Origin: Trichopria drosophilae
Lineage: Eukaryota; Arthropoda; Insecta; Hymenoptera; Diapriidae
Length of the DNA stretch: 64,000 nt
NCBI GenBank assembly: GCA_030407085.1
Contig: CM059582.1
Coordinates: 138,565,501-138,629,500, forward strand
Direction: 5' to 3'
Every line of letters begins with the position of its first letter. Within the stretch, counting starts at the first letter, position 1. Below, piece after piece: positions 21,961-32,143 of this stretch. Under the pieces are notes generated by a model. The model was not told the origin of the DNA and did not search any database. It saw nothing but the letters and a program-made list of their open reading frames with translations. The position numbers were made by a program, and so were the translations under genes.

Positions 21961-23532
21961 AGAATTAAAAAAAAATATGTCGAATTATTTATAAATATTA
22001 AAAAATAATAATTAAAATTGTAGGAATTTTTACGACTTTGATAAAGATTTTAATAATTAGGTATTTTTTAAAATTACAAATAAAGCAGGATTCAATAATT
22101 AAAAAATACAAAAACGAATTTATAATAAATAATTCTAATCCACGTAATATGTAAAAGTAAGCCTTCATTATTGTAGGTTTCAGTATGTGCCCACTTGAAC
22201 ATTATATTAAAAATGTTACGGGTTCTATATACACATGCAGTACATCAATTAAAATTTTTATTTTTATAATTTTCTCATTTGTTACGATAATTACAAAAAG
22301 ATATTTCACACTTGCAAATACCTTAAAGCCTAGTAAACGTAGAATTTCATATTATGCTTGCAGCATTCTTTTGCCCCTGTTGAAAAATTGTATTTTGTAA
22401 TAAGCAAAATTTATATACAAAGTATTCCGTTATGAAATTTTTATAATGCATTATTTTAGTAATGCATTTTTAATAAGATTATCGGGTATTTGCGTGAAAT
22501 TAAATTAAATACTGTTCAAAATTTCTATTCATTGTAAATTTTTATTAAAAACAATGAAATTGAGTAGAATTGAATATAAATGGTTGTTCAGCGAAAATTA
22601 GCGAAATTCAGCAAATTCAAACCTTTAGTTTGTTGAGCCGTAAAATTCAAAGACTCACGAAATTGTCAAGAACCCGCGGCAGAAAGTTTATAATTTTATA
22701 TTTTAACGTAGGTAACAAAAGTGCGATGTACTACAAAATTAATAAATACATGATAACAATAAATGCTTCTTGAACATAGCAAAAAATGTAATATATTACC
22801 GAAAGAATATTTTGTTGTAAGACAAGTTTATATTTCAGAGAACATTCTGTGTAATATCTAGCGTTTAGGCACTAATACGATTAAGTGGAAATTCACATTC
22901 GGTGGAATTCATCGAAGTTCATAAAAATTCAACAAAAGGAAATGGAAGTTAACGTTTGAGAAAATGTATAAAAATTAGAGAATTTAAACAGTTTACCCAT
23001 TCCTATCGATCGTCGAATTATTTTTGCTTTTGCGGATTTTGATTAATTTCGCTGAATTTTGAACGTGAATTTTCATTCCATTAATTTTTTACTCAATTCT
23101 GCATTGAATTTCCACCATAATTTACCGTTTTATGGTTGCAAAAATCATATTTGATTTTACATTACTTTTTGTTTAATTTATGTAACATGAATTTTTAGCG
23201 CGCTTTTATTAGTTACTCCAATTTGACCGAGCTTTTGTTAGGTTATAATGTCAAACATAAACATTCCGATGCCGGTTCCTCAACACAATTGTGTGAGCTC
23301 TCTTGGAATTTTACAAGTCGACTGAATATTTTGGCAAGTTATCAATATATCATTACTGAATTTATTACAACATTTTTTTTCTAATTTTCCTATTTTTTCA
23401 CTATCGTGTTCGTAATTTACGCGTTAGTGACGTGCTTAAACGTTCTCGCCGATTTTCTTAATAGCTTCCGATTCCCTTTGCGTTTTCTTTTGCTCTCAAC
23501 AATAAGCACATTACTTATTTCTTAAAATAGCA
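21961..23532. other. AT-rich 5' region of the hAT element
   Basis: No gene recognised. The last 100-150 bases before 23533 are the presumed promoter and 5' UTR of the transposase; no clear TATA box. Confidence 0.4.
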
Positions 23533-25073
23533 ATGAGTAGTCGAAGCAGTGAAGAACCCGCGAGTAAAAAGAAGAAATTTTCTCATAAATGGGTAGTGGA
23601 ATTTGGTGAATGGTTGCAACCCGCTTTAAATGATGACACTAAATTCGTCTGTACCATTTGCGAGAAAACTTTAAATTGCGGTAGATCTCAAATTATTAAA
23701 CGCCTCAATACGGATTTACATAAAAAAACTTTCAACCGAGTAATATCAATTGCACTAATAATAGCAATTCAACCGAATACGAAACCGCAGTAAAAAAAGC
23801 CGAGCTTATTTTTTCCGCGTTAATGGCCGAACATAATATTTCGTTTTCATCCGGAGAAAATTTTGTTAAAGCAGTTCAAGCTGCACTTCCGGATTCTAAT
23901 ATCTCGAAAAGTATTCATCTCGGGGTGACTAAATGCACAAAAATCGTATCAAACGTAATCGCGCAAGAAATTAAAGAGTCGTTAATCGAAAAATTAAAAC
24001 GATCTAATTTTTCCGTGTTTATTGATGAAAGTACGGATATCGGTCTTATACCTTAATACGTGAAAGATAATGGTTCGCCTACCATCACATTATTAGATCT
24101 ATTGGAACTAGATCCAAAGGACTGTTCTGCTCATAAAGTTTTTGATGCGTTCAAATTGTGTTTTGAGCAGAAAGAAATCCCTTTACGGAATATAGTTGCA
24201 GTAGCTTCTGATAATGCAAGCGTTATGGTAGGCTGTAAAAAATCGTTTGCAACCCTCCTTAAAGAACGCGTGCCGCACGTAATAATAATGAAATGCATTT
24301 GTCACTCTTTATCACTTATCGCGAATCATGCGTGCAATAAATTACCGGTAGATTGCGATGAATTAATCCGCGGAGTTTCAAACGCCAAATTCCAATCAAC
24401 CGAATTAATAGTTCACCAATTGTCATATTGCAGTTCTAAATTACTTAACAATATTTCAAAAAATGTAGTTCTTCCCGAATACGTTGACAATATTGCAAAC
24501 TTAGCAATCACTGATTCGACTGTCTTAAAAGCTATCTCCAGTATACATTTAGGACCTGAAGCCGAGGATCACCTCAAAATGTACCCGGATGAAGCCGAAA
24601 AAGTCCGAAACCTAGGCCTAGAATTTTATCAAACGGCTATCCGTGAAATAATTAATCGCCTTCCTATTTCCGACAGTTTTTTTCAAAATCTTAATTTTAT
24701 AAAGCCCGAAGTGATACTTTCCCGCGAATTAAGAAGCTCTATAAATATCACAAAAGTGTACGAAAAATTTCCACATTTGATTAATGCTACCGATTTATCT
24801 AAAGAATGGACCGAGTTGCCTAATTTTTTTTCCGGTGAGGAATGCGAAAATCTAATGTTGAAATCGCCCGTTCATTTTTTGATACATCTTGAAAAAGATG
24901 CGAAAGGAATTAACAAATTTCCAAATTTAATAAAATTATACAGATTAATTGCTGTCCTTCCTCGTTCTAACGCTCCAGCTGAAAGGGTTTTCTCCATTGT
25001 TACGGACATTAAATCTTCTAAGAGAAATTGTTTGAGTAATAAAGTACTCAATTCCATTTGCACAATTAGGACT
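23533..25073 (+). pseudogene. hAT-superfamily transposase, frameshifted and split by a gypsy element
   Basis: The N-terminus has a BED-type zinc finger (KFVCTICEKTLNC with a downstream LNTDLH), first frame to 23793. A frameshift near 23740 moves coding to the next frame (IFSALMAEHNISFSS, NFSVFIDESTDI). A TAA at 24054 and apparent deletions break the catalytic region. From 24060 come IPLRNIVAVASDNASVMVG and MKCICHSLSLIANHACNKLP. The end (about 24930-25073) is the hAT dimerisation domain, RLIAVLPRSNAPAERVFSI and SSKRNCLSNKVLNSICTIRT. The gypsy element enters at 25074; the remaining C-terminal codons lie at 31171-31259. DNA cut-and-paste enzyme by family; dead here. Confidence 0.88.
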
Positions 25074-25320
25074 TGTAACGGGACTAGGGCCGCAGTAATA
25101 AACAACACATACATATTACCAAAAATGAATTTATTTAATGAAGTATATTTACTTACAACTTATAACCTTCAATGTCTACTCTTACAATTTAAGCTAACAC
25201 AAGCGAATTGTTCGCGCGCACAACACTAACTAATCTTATTGCGGGGCCGCGTTACGCAGAACGCGTCGCCCCCACTCTTACTCTCTCTCTCTCTCTCTCT
25301 CTCTGTAACGGTCCGTTACA
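25074..25320 (-). repeat. 3' LTR, 247 bp
   Basis: Starts TGTAACGG and ends CCGTTACA, an 8-bp inverted terminus. Contains a CT-dinucleotide run near one end that accounts for the length difference from the other LTR. Confidence 0.95.
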
Positions 25321-25336
25321 CCCCCCCCCTCTCTTC
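25321..25336 (-). promoter_or_regulatory. Polypurine tract
   Basis: On the minus strand GAAGAGAGGGGGGGGG directly abuts the TG of the 3' LTR, where plus-strand DNA synthesis is primed in LTR elements. Confidence 0.85.
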
Positions 25337-25350
25337 GGCCTCTCTCTCTC

Positions 25351-25396
25351 TGTGTGCGTGCGTGCGTGCGTGCGTGCGTGCGTGTGTGTGTGTGTG

Positions 25397-25489
<93 letters not shown>

Positions 25490-25499
25490 TTGTGTGTGT

Positions 25500-25562
<63 letters not shown>
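25351..25562 (-). repeat. Microsatellite (GT)n / (CA)n, about 210 bp
   Basis: GTGC-type units (25351-25383) followed by nearly uninterrupted TG dinucleotides, between the stop of the third ORF and the polypurine tract. Long Cys/Val-repeat frames across it are not genes. Confidence 0.95.
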
Positions 25563-25566
<4 letters not shown>

Positions 25567-26219
25567 AGTTCTGTCCAGTCTATCAAATCTGCTTCGATTT
25601 CTTTTTGTTCTGTCATGTCTAGTTTTATTTTAAAGATGTTTATGTCGTCTTCTGCCGTTGTGTTGTGTATTTCGTTTTGTGTATTTGTGTTCGTAATTGT
25701 GAAAATTTCTTTTATTTCTTCGTAGTTTTTGTTTGTCTTTTGTTCGTTTTCTTCCGTGTCAAAGTCTATGAGTTTGAAGTATGGTTCTGTATTGTATAAT
25801 TGTCTTAGTCTTTGTATGTCGCTGTGTTTTTGTTCTTTTTTGGTTGGTGTTTGTGTTTTATGTTTGTTGCAGTGTATGCAGTTTTCTGGGTGTCCTTCGT
25901 GTAATTTGTTTAATTGTTCCGGTGTTAGTTTTTGGTGTGTTGTCGTTATTTTTTGTGTAAATTGTTGTTGTGTTGATTTTTTTTGTATTTGTGTTTTTGT
26001 TGTATTTTGTTGGTGTTTTTGTTTTTGTGTGTTTGTGTATAGTGTGGCGTTTGGTGGGCCTCTTGGCGTTGGTAGGAGGCCTGGCCTTCCCAACTTTGGG
26101 TAGAGGTGTCTGTTCGGAGGTATTGCCGGGGTCGGTAGCAAACCTTTCCTTTGTTTTTCCATTTTTCCTGTAATGAAATTATTTATGTTAGGTATGGTTT
26201 GAGGTCTTTTATTGCCCAT
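25563..26219 (-). CDS. Third ORF of the gypsy element, 218 codons, unknown function
   Basis: Starts with ATG 37 bases before the integrase stop, in the -1 frame relative to pol, and ends exactly where the CA repeat begins. The protein is polar and rich in Thr, Gln, Asn and Lys. It has a proline-rich start (LLPTPAIPPN, LLPTPRGPPN: two similar copies), one Cys/His cluster HPENCIHCNKH and an acidic C-terminal third. No signal peptide or membrane segment is visible, so it does not look like an envelope protein despite its env-like position. Confidence 0.6.
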
Positions 26220-29200
26220 TTCCCTATGTTTTTCCCCGTTTTTGTTTTTAGTATGTATGTTGTTGGTGATAGTTTTTCTTTTATTATGTATGGTCCTGAG
26301 TAAGGTTTGTTTAATTTAGCTGATGTGTAATTTGCTGCTGATGATAGTGTATAGTCTTTCTTTAATACTTTGTCTCCTATATTGAATTGTATTTCTCTGT
26401 GTCGTAAATTGTAGTTGTGTAGTTGTTTGTTTTGTGCTTGTTGTATGTTTTTATGTATTTCATCTCTGTATGAGTTTATTATTTTTAATCTGTCTATCCA
26501 GTCTTGAGGTGCGTTAGGTATTATTTGTGTGGTTTTTTCTATTTGGTTTCTTGTTGAGTGTATTGGTTGTAATTCTCTTCCTAAGTTTAGGAATGCTGGT
26601 GTGTATTGTGTTGATGTGTGATAAGATGTATTTAGTGCGAATTGGTAGTCATGTATATTTATGTCCCATTCTCTGTGGTTTTGTTCTAGATATGCTTGTA
26701 TCATTGTTTTTATTGTTCGGTTTGTTCTTTCTGTTGGGTTTGCTTGTGGGTGATATAGTGGTGTTGTATCGTGTTTTATTCCTAGTTGTTGAGTTATGTT
26801 TTTTATGATTTTGTTAATGTATGGTTTTCCGTTGTCTGATAGTATTGTTTTGGGTGTGCCCCATCTCATTATTATGTGTGTTAGTAGCGTTTCTTTTATC
26901 GTTTGTGCGTTAGCTTTTTTTATTGGTATTAGTTCTACCCATTTCGTTGTTATATCCTGAAATACCAGTAAGTATTGATTACGTTTTTTTGATAATGGTT
27001 CTGGTCCCATTATATCTGTTGTTATTGTTGTCCATGGTTCTCCTATTTGTCTGTTTGTCATGTGTCAGGCTGGTCGTTGTTGTATTATTTTGATTTTTTG
27101 GCATATGTCGCAGTGTTTTATATATTTTACTACGTCTTTGTATAGTCCTGGCCAGTAATATGATTTTGCTAATTTTTTGTATGTTTTTTCTATTCCCATG
27201 TGTCCGGCTTGTGTGTCGTCGTGGTTTTCTTGTAGTATTTTTTTGTGTTGTGAGTCCGGTATTACTAATTTCCATGGGTTTGGGTCTGGTCTAATGTTGC
27301 TGTGTAGCGGGTCTGGTATGTACCTGTAGAGTTGTTCGTTTTCGAATTTCCATTCTGGGTATAAGTCTTCATTGTTTTGTACTGTTGTTTTTTGTTTGTT
27401 GTACCAATTGTCTGTTTGTCTTTCTGACAGTGGTGATAGGTGTTCTGTGTGTTTTGTGTTATGTGTTTCATATTTGCGTGAGAGTGCGTCCGGTATGTAG
27501 TTTAGTGTTCCTTTCCTGTACTTTATTTCGTAATCGTATTCGAGTAACTCCAGTCCCCATCTGGCTAGTCTGCCTGTTGGATTTTTTAAATTGTGTAGCC
27601 ATTTTAATGATTCATGGTCTGTATATATTTTAAAGTGGTATCCTTCTATATATTGCCTGAATTTCTTTATAGCCCAGACTACTCCTAAGCATTCCTTTTC
27701 GGATGCTGAGTATTTTTTTTCTTGCTGTGTGAGTGCCCTACTTATGTAAGCTATGGCGTGTTCTTTTTTTCCTACTATTTGAGATAGTACTGCTCCTAAT
27801 CCTGTGTCACTTGCGTCTGTACTTATGTGGAATGTTTTTGTAAAATCTGGTCGTATTAGTGTTGGTGAAGATGTGAGTCTGTGTTTTATGTAATTAAATG
27901 CGTTTTGTTGTTCTTGTCCCCATTGTAGTTTTGTGTTATTTTTTAATAGTCGTGTTATTGGTTCTGTTATTTGTGCAAAATTAGGTATAAATTGTCTGTA
28001 CCATGATGCCATTCCTAACAGTCTGCGTATTTGTTTGAGTGTTTTGGGGATTGGGTAGTTATGTATTGCCTCTGTTTTTTCTGGATTAATCTGTAATCCA
28101 TGTTTATTTACTATGTAACCTAAATATTCTACTTGGCTTACGCCAAATTCACATTTTCCCGTGTTTAGAATTAAACCTGCATCTTTTATTGTATTTAGTG
28201 TTTTTGTTAGTAGTTGTTTGTGTTCTTCAAATGTTTCTGATACAATTATAATGTCGTCTAGGTATGCGAATATGTGAGGATTTTCGTCGTGTCCTATTAT
28301 TTTGTCTAGTAATCTTTGGAATGTGGCTGGTGCGTTTGTTAATCCGTATGGCATTCGTTTAAATTGGTAAAGTCCTTTTCCTGGTACTATGAAAGCGGTT
28401 AGGTGTTTGCTATTGTTTTCTAGTGGTATCTGGTAGTATGCTTGGCTTAGGTCTAGTTTCGATATTATTTTTGCTGTTGGTAATGTTTTTAGTATGGAGT
28501 CCATTTTTGGTAGTGGGTACGCGTCTTTTTTTGTTACTGAATTTAATTTTCGGAAATCTAGACAAAATCTGTATGTACCATTTTGTTTTTTTATCATTAT
28601 TATTGGGCTTGACCAATCGCTTTTTGATGGTTCAATGATTTCATCTTTTAGCATTTCCTCTACTTGTTCATGTATTTTTTTGTTAATAATTGGTGATACT
28701 GTGTACGCTCGTTGTTTTATTGGTTTGTGATTTTGTACGTCAATTGTGTGCTCTGTCAGTCTGGTTAGCCCAATCTTTTTATTTTCTGTTAATTTGTGTA
28801 CTATTGTTTGGATTTCGTGTTGTTGTGTTGGTAGTAAAGGTTTTTTTTTGTAAGTGTGTGTTTGTTCTTGGTTTTTCATCGGTTGAATGTTTGTCGGTGT
28901 TTCTTTAAAGAACCATGTTTCCTGTTCATAGTCTGGTATTATTTTTGCTTTTTTTATGTAGTCTATTCCTAAGATGCATTCTATTTTTATGTCCGGTGCT
29001 ATTCTTATGTTTGTGTTGAGTGTTTTATTTTTTAATGTAATTGGCAGTTCTACTATTCCTATAATTTCTATATTAGTGTCGTTTGCTAGTTGTACTTTAA
29101 TATCGTTGTTTGTAATTTTAATAATTTTTTTTTGTATTTTGTTTCCTAATTTTTGTATGCCTGTTTGTCCTATGTATGTGTTTGTTGCACCTGGGTCAAC

Positions 29201-29314
29201 TAATGCAGTAATTTGAGTGTTACCTATTTTAATTTGTGTGTACCAACGAGGGTCGTTTTCTATCTCTGAAGCTAAATTGACCCATTCTTTTAGCCTCAGT
29301 GTCGGTTTCCCTGT
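26183..29314 (-). CDS. pol: pol: protease, reverse transcriptase, RNase H, integrase (one stop)
   Basis: The frame opens at 29314, overlapping gag by 19 bases. The protease has ALVDPGATNTYIG (about 29205), where the usual Asp-Ser/Thr-Gly is Asp-Pro-Gly. RT shows FAYLDDIIIV. RNase H shows ISTDASDTGLGAVL, KECLGVVWAI and YTDHESLKWL, and ends PDALSRK. Integrase has the zinc-binding HC..CDICQ region, then a TGA at 27065-27067, then the catalytic core in the same frame (TTDIMGPEP, ILSDNGKPY, NPTERTNRTIKT) and a GPY/F module (PYSGPYIIKEKLSPTTYIL), ending at 26183. The single TGA would truncate integrase. It copies the element RNA and inserts the DNA (family role). Confidence 0.93.
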
Positions 29315-30573
29315 TCATTGTTGTTTGTGTACTGTTTGTATGATTGTTGTTTTGGGCATTCTCGTTTGTAGTGTCCTCGTTGTCCGCACTTGAAGCATTG
29401 TTCTACTGTATTTTGTGTTTTTTCTTTTTCTGTCTGTTGTCTGTAATTTTTGTAAGTTGAGTAATTATTTGTTTGTGGTGTATATGTTTTTGGTTTGTAA
29501 TATCGTGTTTTTTGTGTGTAAGTGTGTGGTGTAGGTGTGAATTCTTTTGCGTAGATGTTTAATGGTGTGTGTGTTTTTGGTGTGTAATTTTGTGTGATTT
29601 GTTTTTCTCTGTTTTTTTGAGTTAGTCTTTCGAATTCTGTCCCTATTGTTTGTAATTCTTTGAATGTGTGTATTTCATAGCGTCTGATGTGGTATTGGTA
29701 TTCTTGTCTTAAGTGTTCGTATGTTTTATCTAATTGTTTTTCTAGTGTGTATGGTGGGTGTAACTGGTTTAATAATGTCCTATAGTGTAATATAAAATCT
29801 ATTATTTTTTCTGTTGGTTTTTGAAATTTCTCTTCTAATTGTTTTTTTATATTAGTTCTATATGATTTATTTTGAAATGTGTCTAATAATGTCTCTGTAA
29901 ATTGTTCCCAATTATTCCATTCGTTTTTATTTAATTTATACCAGTCGTATGCATTTCCTGATAATAATATTGGTATTGTTTTGTATAATTCGTCATTTGA
30001 TAAATTATATCCGTTTTGTAGTTCTGTTAGTCTTTCTAAGAAGTCATATATGTTTTCATTTTCCTTTCCTTCAAATTTTAATTGCCAGTTTTGTACCACT
30101 TCCATAGGTGTTTTTTTTGTATAGATTTGCCATGGAATGAAGTTTTGATTTTGTGTGTGTAAATGTTGATGTTGTGTATCTGTGTTTTCTCTTCCTGTGT
30201 TTTGGTTCTGTTCTTGTCTGTGTGGTGTATTATTTTCCTCTTCTATTTGATCGTAGTTTTGTGTTTGTCGTAAAGCGTATGCGTTGTTTCTTTGTAAATG
30301 TGTGTTCCTACCGTTTTCTGAGTATTCGTCTAATAGGTTTCGTACTCTTATATTTGGCATAATGTGTTGTGATTGTTGATTTTGATTATTTATTGGTGTG
30401 CCTTGTCTGTTTGTGTTTGTATGTAGTTCTTTATTTAGTTCTTCTATTGTCATGTCTAATAATGATTTGTTGATGTTATTGTCTGAATTGTTTTGATCTG
30501 TTTGCGTCTCCTCTATGTTTATGTTTATCGTCGCGCCTGCTCTTGCTGGCGTGAATGCCGGCGTTCGTAGCAT
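29296..30573 (-). CDS. gag: gag of the gypsy element, 425 codons
   Basis: Capsid-like central region (WQLKFEGKENENIYDFLERL; SGNAYDWYKLN; LLDTFQNK; IDFILHYRTLLNQLHPPY), a long Thr/Pro/Tyr-rich linker, then one CCHC knuckle CFKCGQRGHYKRECP near the C-terminus. The N-terminal 100 residues are low-complexity Asn/Gln-rich. The start is the first ATG after the leader. Forms the particle and binds the RNA (family role). Confidence 0.92.
   Translation of the reverse strand: MLRTPAFTPARAGATININIEETQTDQNNSDNNINKSLLDMTIEELNKELHTNTNRQGTPINNQNQQSQHIMPNIRVRNLLDEYSENGRNTHLQRNNAYALRQTQNYDQIEEENNTPHRQEQNQNTGRENTDTQHQHLHTQNQNFIPWQIYTKKTPMEVVQNWQLKFEGKENENIYDFLERLTELQNGYNLSNDELYKTIPILLSGNAYDWYKLNKNEWNNWEQFTETLLDTFQNKSYRTNIKKQLEEKFQKPTEKIIDFILHYRTLLNQLHPPYTLEKQLDKTYEHLRQEYQYHIRRYEIHTFKELQTIGTEFERLTQKNREKQITQNYTPKTHTPLNIYAKEFTPTPHTYTQKTRYYKPKTYTPQTNNYSTYKNYRQQTEKEKTQNTVEQCFKCGQRGHYKRECPKQQSYKQYTNNNEQGNRH
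29305..29311 (-). promoter_or_regulatory. Candidate -1 frameshift heptamer G GGA AAC at the gag/pol overlap
   Basis: gag codons read CAG GGA AAC, so G GGA AAC is in the X XXY YYZ phase. pol is the -1 frame and is open only from 29314, so the slip site sits inside the 19-base overlap. The same heptamer is used at a known retroviral gag-pro junction (SRV-1). Downstream structure not established. Confidence 0.7.
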
Positions 30574-30905
30574 GTTTATAGATTTATTTATTATCTCTAA
30601 ATTTGTACTTGAAAATAATAATTTATATTTTTTTTTTTTTTTTGCAATAATTGTTTTTGTCTCTAATGTTTTTAAGTTTGGTGTGTAATAGTAAGTTGTG
30701 TGATTGTGTTGTGTGGTATGTTTGATTTCTTTTTGTGTATTTATGTTGTCTGTGTTGTATGTTATATATATATAATTTATTCTATTCTTTTGTGTAATGT
30801 ATTATTGTTTGTTGTATGTGAGAGTTTTATGTTTGATTAGTTTGTGTAATGTGTATCTATGTATGTGTCACAATTTGCGTTTTAATATGATGAATTTATG
30901 TGAGT

Positions 30906-30922
30906 TTTTCACGTTGGCGCCA
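30906..30922 (-). promoter_or_regulatory. Primer-binding site, tRNA-Lys-like
   Basis: TGGCGCCAACGTGAAAA on the minus strand, one base after the 5' LTR. It resembles TGGCGCCCAACG, the complement of an insect tRNA-Lys 3' end, with one C missing. Confidence 0.7.
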
Positions 30923-30923
30923 T

Positions 30924-31166
30924 TGTAACGGGACTAGGGCCGCAGTAATAAACAACACATACATATTACCAAAAATGAATTTATTTAATGAAGTATATTT
31001 ACTTACAACTTATAACCTTCAATGTCTACTCTTACAATTTAAGCTAACACAAGCGAATTGTTCGCGCGCACAACACTAACTAATCTTATTGCGGGGCCGC
31101 GTTACGCAGAACGCGTCGCCCCCACTCTTACTCTCTCTCTCTCTCTCTCTGTAACGGTCCGTTACA
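30924..31166 (-). repeat. 5' LTR, 243 bp
   Basis: Same sequence as 25074-25320 apart from two fewer CT units; followed by the GACT duplication. Confidence 0.95.
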
Positions 31167-31259
31167 GACTTATTTTCGAGCCAATGGAATTACTTCCCAG
31201 AACTTCCAAATCAATGCACGTCACAAAGAATTGTTAAAATCAAATATATTGTACGCATG
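31167..31259 (+). pseudogene. C-terminal end of the split hAT transposase
   Basis: Taking up the frame after the duplicated GACT, the sequence stays open for about 30 codons (including ITSQNFQINARHKELL) and stops with TGA at about 31257-31259, a plausible native C-terminus. Part of it lies inside the right inverted arm, and the left arm lacks about 24 bp of it. Confidence 0.6.
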
Positions 31260-32143
31260 AAATCCAATGATGTTTTCTCTTTATTCATTAATTTTTTTGC
31301 AATATTACCTTTCGCTCTTTTTATGGAGCTATGTTTCGCCTCACATCTTGACAATCCTCAAGTATGGTGTGAGAAGAGTGGTTTTCACTATAGCTACAGG
31401 CGATCTTTCCACTTAAAAAGAAAGAAGTGCACCAATTCCTGGTTAATAAAATATACGAATGTTGTATAAAACATAATTTTCATCCTTTTTCGTAACCTCA
31501 CGTTAACCAGGGATATATTCGGTACCTCAGTGGTGGTGTGGAAATCCGAATAGAATAACTATTTTTTAAATATATATCCCTTTAAAATATACTGGTATTT
31601 CTTAAAATTTCTAAATAACTCGATATAGAATTATTGAAATCTGTATGTTAATTCATTTTGACCCACTCATGATTTTTAATGAAATTATCTCAATGAATGA
31701 AAGGGCATTGAACTGGATTCGACACGAAGGATGGCGAAAACGAATTAAAACGAAACGAATTCGCGCCTGAAATCTAACGCATTTCAATCGTCAAATGATG
31801 TGTTGAGATAAAATGGGATGTTTTTCAATTCATATTAATAAAAAATTAATCTTCACGTATACTTACCTGCAACTAATTTTTACGTATAATTAGTTAAATT
31901 TAAGTTTTGTAACATGTGTACGTTTTTACAAGACGCACAATTTATTTTATTTGGTCCTTTAACAAAAATCACTACTTTAGGATAATTTTAAACATACGAT
32001 TATTTCTGGTTACTAATATTTACAATTACCTGTTAACTTTACGTATTCGGTAGCGTAACGATGCTGTGTAAATCCGAATATGATAAATATTTTTTAGGTA
32101 TCCCTTCAAAATACAAAATACTATATTGAAGTACAACACATAT
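31182..32143 (+). repeat. Right arm of the large inverted repeat
   Basis: Inverse partner of 20862-21800 (see there). Its outer end coincides with the start of the next TIR element at 32144. Confidence 0.9.

Larger units (their letters stand above)
25074..31166 (-). mobile_element. Full-length young Ty3/gypsy LTR retrotransposon
   Basis: LTRs at 25074-25320 and 30924-31166 appear identical except for the number of CT dinucleotides. A 4-bp target duplication GACT lies at 25070-25073 and 31167-31170. On the minus strand the order is 5' LTR, primer-binding site, gag, protease-RT-RNase H-integrase, a third ORF, a CA-repeat tract, polypurine tract, 3' LTR. The only break seen is one TGA in pol (27065). 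Near-identical LTRs mean a recent insertion. The plus strand is strikingly T/G-rich through the whole internal region, i.e. the coding strand is A/C-rich, unlike its surroundings. Confidence 0.95.

Noticed and set aside
25208..25725. Three overlapping plus-strand frames of 109-141 codons rich in Cys and Val
   Set aside because: They are translations of the GT microsatellite.
25729..30362. Several 60-124-codon plus-strand frames with Phe/Val/Cys-rich, membrane-like translations
   Set aside because: Antisense shadows of the gypsy gag, pol and third ORF; hydrophobicity follows from the T/G-rich strand.
21536..31469. Identical 70-codon frames in both inverted arms as a conserved small gene
   Set aside because: Identity is explained by recent duplication of the arms; no domain and no independent evidence of coding.
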